From the NCBI GenBank assembly GCA_949825065.1, contig OX463862.1, forward strand, positions 15,495,592 to 15,559,591: 64,000 nt of DNA, given 5' to 3'. Below are positions 23,801 through 35,800 of the stretch, piece after piece. This DNA comes from Odontocerum albicorne (taxonomy: Eukaryota > Arthropoda > Insecta > Trichoptera > Odontoceridae). Positions within the stretch are counted from its first letter, which is position 1; each line of letters starts with the position of its first letter. The notes under the pieces were generated by a model that was not told where the DNA came from, searched no databases, and saw only the letters and a list, made by a program, of their open reading frames with translations. A program made the position numbers and the translations under genes.

Positions 23801-26800
23801 CTGCATATAAATATTGGCCTTTGTAGTCAATGCTGAGAATCTCTATGTTTGGCTTAAAAATAATTGTTGTTTTTTTCCTTGAATAATTTGATATAGTGCT
23901 GTTTCCATTAGCTCATTATAATCGGCTCAAGAACGCTTTCTAACTAGCTCAACCTATCAAAAAAAATGAGGGATTCAATGTCGCTAACAACAGCACCATC
24001 TGGATTGTTAAATTCAGATGTAAAATAAACTATGAGTAAAGCCAGCCCAGAAGTGCTTCTGTCAGGAATTGACCCTGGGCCCCCACTTTCTTCAGTCAAT
24101 GCTAACCGTTAGACTACGACCCCTGAAAAAATTACTTCTTCTTCCTGGCACTGCCCCAACTCATTGCCTAGGTAGGCTGTTGGGGTCGGCTCTTCTCGTT
24201 CTCAGAATGCATGTTCTTCGGTTCTGGGTGTCGCTTTCATTTAGGCCGTTTTTCTGCAGGATTTTGGAGCATTGAGTCATCCAGGAGTTCTTTGGTCTTC
24301 CTCTGGACGACTGTCGAGGAAGATCCACAGACATTGCCTGATTTATCGTATGGTCTGGTGGGCTCTATCTTATGTGCTCGTATTATCTCAGCTGTCGCTC
24401 TTCCAGCTTACTGTTTATGCCAGTGACCCCCAGGCTACCACGAATGCGTGAGCTCTTAATTCTATCTTTCAGTGATACTCCTGCCGACCACCTAAGCATT
24501 CGAATTTCTGCTGTTTCAAGTTGCCTCGAGTAGGAGCTGTACATAGTCCAGCATTCTGAGCCATACATAATTGCGGGTCTAACGATAAATAATAACGGCC
24601 CCTGAAAAAATATCTATTTTATTAATTCGTACGCCACCCCCTTCATCAAATCTGAATTATTGATTTGGTCGTGATGAAAAGCTTGACCGAAAGACAACAT
24701 TGTCTTTAGCCCTTTTGAGTCTTTGGGTTTAGAACCTCTTGAGTAGGCACGGAACTCGCAATTCGTCATCACACGTGTTGACTATACTACCGCTCTTTTG
24801 GAGGGGTCGATACTAATGTGGAATACACTTCCTCTAGAGCGGAGGTTTACAGTATAATTTGGCAGATTTATTTCCATGTGGTCATCTCTTCCAAGCAACC
24901 AGATAGTCGTTGAATATGCCTTAAAATGAAAACCAAACTACATTTTTTTTAAATTCTGGTTATCAACAGTAGTTAAGCCCGTAACACCTGGGTCGTAAGA
25001 CAGGTGCTTTACATACTAGACCATGGAGGCTGTCCACTTAGCTTACCTAACTTACCTCTATATTTCATATTATCCATAAATTTAAATTTTTGAAACTAGA
25101 TCTAAGGAAAAGTCAAAGATTTCAGCTTTAACTTTGTGGAATCCCATATTATGATATTGAATAATAAATTCATCATTCACGTTTCTCCTAAAGTTATTTA
25201 ACTTTCAATATTTTGGTATTGATACTGTAAATACGGGAAGAGATAAAATACAATCAATGATAGCATTAAGTGATTCGTGGATGATGATGATGAATTATTT
25301 TTGTAGCAAGCCTTAACGTGTTCCTCGCGGGAAGCACAAATGCCTGTGATCTGATCTGTAGCATTCCTTTGTGTATTTTACGTAATGTTTAGTTTATCTC
25401 CTTTATTTAATGAGTCTCCTTAAGAGTAATGACTATTATTTATTATCAGAAAATTACTTGAATGTCATGTTTACTTGGTGTTGTAATCAAATCTAAACAA
25501 AATACGCGTTTAAACTTAGAAATTAAAAAACGCCGAAATTGTGCCGCGCACAGGATTCGTGGAATTTGATTTTTAACGCGGTGTACAGGTTAAGAATGAA
25601 TGAATGAAGAAAGATTAACAAAACAAATACACAGTACAAATGTGAGTGGAAAGCGTAGAAGAATAAGACCAATGAAAGTATGGTTAGATCAAGTGAATGA
25701 TATTTTGAATGAAGGAAATCATACATAGAAATTGTAGGAGTTGAATGGATTTTGAACAGGCGAAGAATGTGTGTCGAGAAAGGAAACTGGCACTCTGTTC
25801 CCTATGCCTACCCTGACAGTGAAATGGTATGATGTATGTATGTAATACGCCGTAAATGAAAACTAAATTGGTACTTTTAAAAAAATCTGAGCATCAACAG
25901 GAATGGAACCCCCAACCCCAGGGTTGGAAGACAGGCATTTTATCAAGTAGACCACAGAGGTCGGCATTCGTTTGTATAATATTTGATTGTGGTTTGAAAA
26001 TGTGCAGATCAGGCCAGGAAGTGAAGTGATAAACCCATCAGCGACTTCCAATGTTGGATCGGTTGGTAACCAGTTCTCAGTGGAATGGCAGATAAGATAG
26101 CCACAAACATCCTGATGCGGAGTGTGCTCTCAAATATTTGTTGTGTACAATCTAACCCATAGCGTGCGGGAGGCCTATTCATTCATTTTGATACTCATAA
26201 TGTATGTGATGATGATGATTTTACTATAGTCGCTTGGTGTGTCTATACATTGACAGCTGAATAATTCCTTTGAAAATCACATACATACATAATTTTCTTG
26301 TTGGGTTAGACAAAGAGGACAATGCGCCAGACTTGGCTATCTTTATGTACATCTTTCGTCTCTTTTACATTCATACACATTCGTATATAACTACTCTTCT
26401 CAGTTTATGCATTTCTACAGCATTTATTTGGGTATTTTCAGTCCTTTTCCACATCCATGTTTTACTCTTATATTTCCAAGTTGGTACTAAAATACTGTTT
26501 GGGACTATCATTTTAACAGATTTTGATACTGTAGTTTCTTTCAGAACACGGACGTTCTTTTCGATTAGGTAATGTGAGACTCTTTTGCAAAACACATTAC
26601 AACATATTTTCATTTGCTGTTCACTTGACCTGACTGGAATCTACTTCTAAGATTTATCAGATGTGCACCATTCTTATTTACTTTTAAGAGAGAATTGAAA
26701 ATATATTTTAAATGTATCCAAGATGAGTTGGTTGATTGGAAAAAAATGCTGTATAGCAATAAGCCCACCAGATGTACCATGTTTAACCATGTACACGAAA

Positions 26801-29800
26801 GAATAAAAATAAAAGTAAATAAATGACTATACATCAGCTCTCACCTTTTTACTACAATATTTTTATAATAATTTCAAATATGGGCAAATTATTTATCACC
26901 GGTGTGATTATAAATGAAATTTTCAACATTCAATGAGTAAATAGTATGCATTTGTCTCTAACCATGATCTCATTTGAAAATTTTCCGATGGATGCTCAAT
27001 GGGTATATTGAAATGTGCAAGAAATTGCAATTCGCAAAGTCAAGGTGCATGTCTGATAACCTACTCACCTTCTGTGGCACTACAATCATCGAGATCTACA
27101 ACCATCTCTGTAATGATCTCCAGGCGACTCAATTCCATGCCTGGAGGGGCCGGGCCTGTCAGGGACATTCCGACGCACCGTCCGACATTTTTATGTCCCG
27201 TACTTTATCATGAGAACTATATTGGGTTTTCACAAGTTTCTTCTTAATTTGTACGTTTGTATATAAATGCTTCGTTCATTCCCTACTGATCTGAGTATTC
27301 TACCAAGGATTTATTTTTAAAGAATTACCTTGAGGTACTCCAAGCCTTGCATTCATTCTACACAGTTGATTTGACTTTGATCACATTGTAGATTTTGAAT
27401 CTTTCTGATTAGTCGTCACCTTGGGTACTAGTTTTTGATAAGTTGTTGAAAAAATGAATTATTGCAGATGAAAATAAATTTATGTTTCCATACCGGGGAT
27501 ATCACAACAACGTTCGATAGTCAATTATTATTAGAAAAAAATTAAGTAACAGGGTCATGATAAGCGTTCGATAACCATTCAATAAATTAAATTTGTTCAC
27601 TTTCAGAATAAATATTTTGGAACATATATCCATAACAGGATCTGACATGTAAATTTTCCAATAAATATTAATTAGTTTATAAAAAGTCACCGAGTCACCA
27701 TGAATGTTCGATAATAATAACTCGTGGATAAATTGAATTAGTAATTTTTTTTTTACGTAAGTCAGGGGGTCGTGATAGAATGGAATTTGTACAGCGTATC
27801 GCGTAATAACTGACCCTTTGTTGGGTTTATCAGCGGTCGCGCACTGATAGTGCCCGTATGAAAAACAAAAACAGTTTTATATGCGGCCATCCCACGATAG
27901 TGCTGTGTGACCCGCGGGTCACGTTTGTAAGATGCCATGTTTGAAATCTCTGCCAGGGTTAATCGTTTCACAAACACGAGATAGCGAATTCTGGTGTCGG
28001 GTAGACTAACAGTGGCTTTACTATTCTAGATTTCTGACTAAAAAAGTAAACATTTCAATTTCAGTCTTCTTGATTTTGATCTCTGACTTTTTCCAGTTTT
28101 TCATCGTGTAATAGTCAACTGTTCTTTTTTATATGTTTTATGCGATTTATAGAATTTTTCTGCGTTAAATTTTTGCCATTTGTTATTATGTCACAAAGGA
28201 AAACAGTTCGTTCCATTCCAATTGTACTGACAACACCAGATCTATATTCTATCGGCACAGAAAGATGCAACTATGATGGCATTAGTGCTTCCTTTCAGCA
28301 AGGTCTTCCGAGTAGCGAATGGGCAGTGGGTAAACCATTGTGTTCTACTGCTAAACGGCACAGTTGGCAAACCACCAGGTTCGATGTTAATTGAATGTCA
28401 CATGTATAGTGGTGGGTCCTATACACCAATCCCCCATCTGAGGAGATTATTTTTTGATCTACCCATATGGGTGAGTAGGCCTCCACATGGCCATGGTAGG
28501 TGGTGTCCCACCATCAAGGCAGGTGGCGTCCCACCGACAGGCGCTCTAGCTAGCTCTGTAAGAATTGACATCCTCAATTTCCGGAGAAACTTCGAGGGGG
28601 CTATAGGCTGGAAAACAGTCAAAAGTAACGCTTGTTTCACCGTACACAAAATTTTAACTTTGTCAATTTGACAAACCCAATCTTTTTTTATTACAATATG
28701 TATTTAGAATTTAATAAATCATGTCTATTGTTATTTTATTTGGGGTGACCTCCCGTAAAGCTCAAGTTCCAAGTTATTTGGTCTTCGATTGCCCTCTGGT
28801 TTATTTGGCTTTTGTAGGACTCTTTCCATATATACCTCTTTTGCTTTTGTATATTTTGAGTTTTGTCTTTCTGTATGGTTTTCACAGAAATGTCTCCATA
28901 CAGGTCAGTCGAGATTCCAGCATTCTATGTCCTCCCACTTTATTTAGGCTGTGACATACTATGTACGTTCAATTTGTTGCGTCATTTGTGGGTGAAAAAA
29001 CTGTGCAGCTTTTGACATCTTTGTACAGAGACATATTATTCAAAGACATTCATATTCGTTACAGTTCTTTATTAACATTTTTGCTTGTGGTAATTAATAA
29101 AATATAAAATTTGACAAGTTTCCCAGTTATGCCAATGCCAAAATGTGTATTTGTTTTGTTTTTTAATACCCCAGTATTCAGTCAACGTGTACGTATGCAC
29201 ATAAATTCATTGTCTCTCGTTATCATGTCTCGCTATATTATCTTTGTAAGCGGTTGCCAGATCCTAATTTACAATCACGGTTTATTTATTTTTTGTATTT
29301 CTTGGCGTTCACGATTGATTGCTGTTATCGGGAGGCAACAGTTCAAACATCCGAACGACGACCGGTTATTTTTAGATATTAACAAACGTGTAATTTCATA
29401 ACAGTACAACCAATATCCGCTGGCTGTCGTTAATTTTCGATTGGTATTTTTTTTTATTTCGCAAATCTCGTCGGTCACGAATTAGCGAAAGACTTGTATC
29501 GTGTTTGCTTGTGATAATGAAAAAATAGAATCTCATCCTTGGCTTTGGTTTTTATATACGTCCGTCGTGTTTGTTAAGAAACGTGATTTTGTTTCTTTCT
29601 CTTTATGTCAGGTTTTATTGCGTGTTATTGCCATATTTTGTGTGTTATTGTTTAGTGTTTTTCCATTCATTATTCTGATAATAAATCTTGGTGGGTACTC
29701 CGTGTATAAACGTCACGATTTGAAAGTTTTATCGTTGCTATTCTTCAGTGATTGTTTATTTGAATACAGTGATTTTATTAACATTTGAAAAATTGTTTCT

Positions 29801-32800
29801 TTTTCTAAATATATATATGTATTGTGTTTCATTGACAAGTTGTTATTTTGTGACTTCAACGTTGATCCTTGTCCATTAAGTGAAAACATTTATACTTACA
29901 TTAATTTAAGTAACGATGAAATTATTTACTGGCATCCGTCATTATATTTAATACCACTTAATGTGATTTCGCTATAATGCGATTTAAAGAAAATTAAAAA
30001 AAACAAAGCTACATAAGTCTTCTAATTGAAAATAAATAAAACAATTGTTTTTTAATCTTTTACAATTTTTAAGTTACTTTGTTTAGTTTGGAACCAATAT
30101 CAATCACCCAGATAAAAATTTATTTGCTTGACGTGTTTTTTAGTCCCGCGATTTTTCCAAAAATCTATTAACTGCGTAAAGCATGAGATATAATTTAGTC
30201 ATTTTTACATTTTATGCAGTTCATACATACCATCATGCCATTTTCATGAAGGCAGAGGGGTTGGATCGTCAAACTTTTTTTTTACATTATGTTTCCTTCA
30301 CCTCCTACACATCCATATGTCTTATCATACAGTTCGTTCTGTTTCTCTTACTCTTCTTAACTTTCCGTTTTTCAAAATTTCATTGAATTGATCTAACCAT
30401 ATTTTCCTCGAGTGATGCTTTCATTTTAAATTTAGTTAGTCGGTCTTTCATTACCTGTCCATTTGATATGTCGAAACCACCTCAATATGCTACTTAATGT
30501 ATCAGTTTTTTACTCGCATTCATCCTTCAATTTCCATGTCCAAGTTGGTAAGACAAGACACCTCTATTCTAAACTGGAGAGTTAAAGTTTCGATAGAACT
30601 TAGAATTTTTATTAAAGGTTTCCAGTCTCGGTTTCACTTATTGGCCTTTTAACGTCTTTATGGTTGGTTGGAAATGATTTCCAAATGTCTATAAACCCGC
30701 CAGGTTGTAACTGTATACAACGAAAGTGTAATACAATGCAATACACTACATAATCTTCTCAACGAAAGTGTAATATAATACAATATACACTACATCATCT
30801 TCTCAATGAAAGTGTAATACAATACAATATACTATATGATCTTCTCAACGAAAGTGTAATACAATGCACTACATAATCTTCTCAACGAAACTGTAATACA
30901 ATACAATGCACTATATAATCTTCTCAACGAAAGTGTAATATAATACAATACACTAAATCTTATCAACGAAAGTGTATTACAATACACTACATAATCTTCT
31001 TAACGAAAGTGTAATACAATAAAATACACTACATAATCTTCTCAACCAAAGTGTAATACAATACGCTACATAATCTTCTCAGTGCATGCACTTACTCGGC
31101 TTGTTTAATCAATTTTCCAATATTAGTGCCAACATTGATTGATGTGTGGAAATTAAATATGGATGTGGAAAAAATGCAGTTTAAAAATATATTTTCGTGG
31201 AGTGTCAATATTTGAAAGAAGGCAAAATAAATACATCAGAAGTTAATTGATGTTTTAAGTAAGATGAAGAAAGGAACTCGAAGATGGTTTGGACATGTGG
31301 AGAGAATGAATTATGAAAAAATGACTAAGCTTATATACAAGATAGAAGTGCAAGGTGTGCATGGAAGAGGTAGACCGAGAACAACGTGGCTGGATCAAAC
31401 AGATCAGATTTTAAAAGAAAGTAAAGTGAGAAGAGACTATAATAGGAGATTGGGCCTGATGAGAGATGTATGAATGTGGACGAGGTTAAAGTTGTGTGCT
31501 GGAATAGAAATGTTTGGAGATCGGTTCTCTCTGCCTGCCCCGCGAGAGATACGACAATGACATTTGTATGTATGTATGAATATTTTGGCATATGATCAAA
31601 AAATTATAAAAATCAAAAAGTTATATTTTATAGAATTTGTATAAAAATATATTGTTATTTAAAACTGTAAAAAGCCTTCTGTGTTGAAAATACGTATTGA
31701 AGCAAGTAAATATCGCTTTAAAGTTTTGCACTTTGTTAATCAGTTGCGCATGTGGTGTTTACATTGTGCTAGTCAAGTAACAAATTAGTGACAGTGATGC
31801 TAGTAAACTTAGGATGCTAGTTAAGTGGATGGAAGGCCATCTTTATCATTTGCAGGAGAAGGTATTTTTTCATTGATTTTTTTTAATATACGAGTATTAA
31901 AAGACCCACACATTGTTTCATGAAAAAATAGCATATGTTTAAATAAAAGTTTACAAACTTACATGAATGAAAAAAACAGCTGACAAATGTACAATAACAT
32001 TCTTTACATTACATGATATAAAATATATGATATAATTCAACAAGTCCCTTAATGTAATGTCTCCATTGTATCTTTCCAATCTGTGTCTAAGGGATGTTCC
32101 TTCGGAAAGTAGTCAAACTTTGAGGTTGATTTCTTTTTCATCTAAAAAATTGGTTGTTCCAAATCAATCCAATAGTGCGAGGTATTATATAGAGCTTTTA
32201 CCATTGCTGGTCCTGTGGTGTTCAATGCTCTGCCTCCTAGTGTCAGAGATACGGGTGGCATGTGCAGCTTTAGGATGCACTTAAAGACTGGTTAATGGGA
32301 GGTTTTATCAAAATGTATGAGTGGGTTCGAATCTATAAGATAATTGCCTCTCTAAACGGAGCTATATAAATTGTCATTTTATTATTATTAATGAAAAAAG
32401 TCACATAAAACTGAATTTGAAGCAGAATTAAAACTGTTGAACACATTCACTGCGAATAAATTTTTCGTAAATATGAGCTGAGAAATTTCACAAAGAAACT
32501 ATCGTTTTATCAACAGAACAGTCGTGCGCACTGGGCGTATGTTTGTATGGACACGCGAGGCGTGTCCTCAGCACTGAACGTGTTTAAAAATAGTAAACAA
32601 TGCCTTATGTACATTTCAAGTGTGTACTTTACAAACAAAATGGTTTATTTAACTGTTTTTAGCCCTTTTACAGTTGTAATAAAAATAATGTTTAAGTCTG
32701 CATTTAAATGCATCACTTTTTTTTACTAAAGAATGTAATACTTTTAAAACTTAATAATGTAATAGCTTTTTTTATCTAAAGAATGTAATACCTTTTTAAA

Positions 32801-35800
32801 GTAAGGAATATAGTTTTTTTTATATAAAAAATGTAATACCTTTTTTAACTAAAGAGTGCATTTCTCAACTAAAGAATTTAATACCGTTTAAACTAAATAA
32901 TCTTATATCTTTTTTAACTAAAGAATACATTCGATAAGAAGTATCTAATTATTTTTTCATATTCATGTCTTCAGTAAGGTACAGATTTTTTTGGGCGTCG
33001 AACCCATTGACTATGCCTATCTGGCCCCCATGACATACAATGATACAGAATTCAATAAATACAATAGGGTAATTTTTTTCTTATAGTATGTTAGGTCCTT
33101 TTATTACCGGAGCTTTGACCTGTCTCTAGTTTGTATTATATATGGGATAGTTGGTATGCATGTGTGTACTGCTTTTTGATATTTTTTTTGTACATGATAG
33201 TTAATTGAATGCGGGGCCATCCAACATAAAAAGGGTCCCCATCCCTGGTCTACAATATGTCTTATAGTCTAACAAGAACATTTTTGGTGTCATTCTACTG
33301 AATGCTTCCTTGTAATGTAGAAAATAGTTTTAGGAATCATTAATTTGTTTTTATTATAAGATAAACCTGCCTGACAACTTAAAAGATATGAAATATCATT
33401 TCACAATGTCATTTGATTGCAGATGCGTGGGGTACCTCCATCAGAGAGAGTGTACACATTGAGGTCGCGACCCGCGCCCCCTCCACTACCCCCTTCTCCC
33501 GTGAGTCTGGCCAGTGGCAAGCTGACACCCCAGGCGCCGGATCCACCCCCTCCCCCGCCGCCCCGTCACCTGGACCAGGTAAGCTATTCCTTCCAACCAA
33601 TTAGGAGGCGGTTCAAAAACAAAAATAAGAAAAAAATTGATAGGGATATTTTTTGTTTGTTTGCCATTGGGAATTGAACCTGAAACGACCAGATGGAAAA
33701 AAGACTTTTTACAACTTAGCCATGGAGATGATTTTTCTTTCCCTATCTTTTCCCTGGCTCCATCCCAACTCATTGTCTGCGAAGACTGTTGGGGTCAGCT
33801 CGCCTCGTCCTCAGGTTGTATGCTCTTCTGTCCCGGACTACGTCCGCTAGGCCGTACCTCTGCATCAGGTTATCTTTTTGCACCACCCATGAATTCTTTG
33901 GTCTTCCTCTGGTTGTTATTCGAGGAAGATCCATGGAGATTGCCTGGTTCACAATGTGATCGGGTGCTCTGCGTCCAACGTGCCCATAACATCTCAATCG
34001 TCTCTCCTCCATCTTGCTGTTGATGCCTGTAACACCTAGGCTTCCACGAATGCGTGAGCTTTTATTTTGTCTCTTAGGGACACACCAGCTGACCATCTTA
34101 GCATGCGCATTTCAGCAGTTTCTAGTTGCCTAGAGTAAGAGTTATACATCGTCCAGCATTCGGAGCCATAGAGGAGTGCGGGTCCCCTATAATCAAAAGA
34201 TCATGTATAGTTTTAGGAATATTGATATTCTTAATCGATGTTAGAAGCAGAATTAAGAAAGGAACGTTGAGATGGAGAGCGAGAAAAAGGTAGCCTTAGG
34301 AAAGGTGGAAGTAGTAAGAAATTTTAACTGAGGGAAAGTAAGAAGTATGATAAACAAGATAGCATGTATGACGAGATGTATGGATGTGAACGAGGTGAAA
34401 GCTGTGTGCATGGATAGAAAAGCGTGGTGATCTCATTTCTGCACACCCCAAAAGAGACATGTTGCGATGGGTGGCATGTATGTACTTGATATTCTTTGTA
34501 GTTTTCTTCCCTTGGTAAGTTTTTTATAGTTTACTTACCAAATATCATAATTTTGTATCAGCGAAGTCGAGTATGATTGTCAGGCATCTACGGACTGAAG
34601 ATGCATGTGTATGTATTGGTTTATTGCATACAAACTGTTGCACTTCAGCAACCACACAGTCTTGACGGATCAAACCAAAGTTCCAATGTCTAGAAGATCA
34701 AGTTCCGAGACAATTGTCAGATTTGATCTGCTGCAACCTTTCATTAGGCAGAGTTTATATAGTGCTAGTCTAACATTGCTTAATAGCGCTTTAAAAATGT
34801 ATGAAATTCAGCGTATAAGCTACAAAAAGTACAAATTCACATGTAAAACTGTCTAGAGAAAGTGAAACCAGTCCGGAAGTTAATCCGCCACGAATCAAAC
34901 CTGGGGCGCTTGCTTGCTTAGCATGAATACTAAATATTTGAGTTTCGATAATTAAATTTGTCTTAATTTGATTCTTGGGTTCTTATCTCGATTGACTGGA
35001 GCCATAGTATAATTAAAGTGCCATTAAGGATCGTTAAGGTCGCTATATAAATGACCTCTTATTATTCATAGAATCGCCCTTTTCGACAACTATAATTTTT
35101 ACTTATTTTTTCAATCAACACTGTTTTTGTAGACATGGTTCAGTATAATTCCAAGCAGGTGAATTGCTAAGGATGCAATAAAATATTACTGTCGTCACAT
35201 TTGAAGAAATTCATTGTGTAAATGAAAAATTACATGTCAATAAAAGTGCAACAAGCCACATTAAACAATAGTAAGCAATGTCTCTTATGTCATCATTCCA
35301 ACGACACAAATGCTTGAGCAGTGACGCGACGTTTACTGTCATACGCTTATAATAAACGTACATAAACAAATAAGCTCATATAAATGTCATATGACTTATT
35401 AAAACTAGGAAAAAGTAAGACATTCAAAACCTTCATTGCAACAAGCCACACTAAACAATAGTAAGCAATGTCTCTTATGTCATCATTCCAATGACACAAA
35501 TGCTTGAGCAGTGACGCGATGTTTACTGTCATACGCTTATAATAAACGTAAATAAACAAATAAGTTAATATAAATGTCATATGACTTATTAAAACCAGGA
35601 AAAAGTAAGACATTCGAAACCTTCATTGTAGAGAAAACATTCAGTAGACTCGATTATCCGGGGTGAAAAAAATGGAGCCAAATAAAAAAATCTATCAACA
35701 AGAAAAAAAATAAATACAAACTCAACAAAGACACATGACATGCATGATATCTGATCAAATATTTACCATCCCTTTGGCGTTTGGACATCTTTTGCCCAAA

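Larger units (their letters stand above)
21443..33422 (+). other. Intron 2 (12.0 kb)
   Basis: Bounded by gtatag and gattgcag. LINE, SINE and hAT pieces are listed separately. Stretches where I recognise nothing are 21740-22220, 23300-24030, 25040-25520, 26830-27060, 27210-28130, 28680-30180, 31580-32040 and 32410-33420. The last has a run of ACTAAAGAATGTAATACC-like units (32700-32940). Confidence 0.8.

Noticed and set aside
30719..31080. Regularly spaced repeats that could suggest a CRISPR array
   Set aside because: Unit lengths vary, spacers are not unique, and the setting is a eukaryotic intron.
33409..33773. Overlapping ORFs around exon 3
   Set aside because: Only the frame continuous with exons 2 and 4 is supported; the others reflect the Pro-rich GC-rich sequence or run into the intron.
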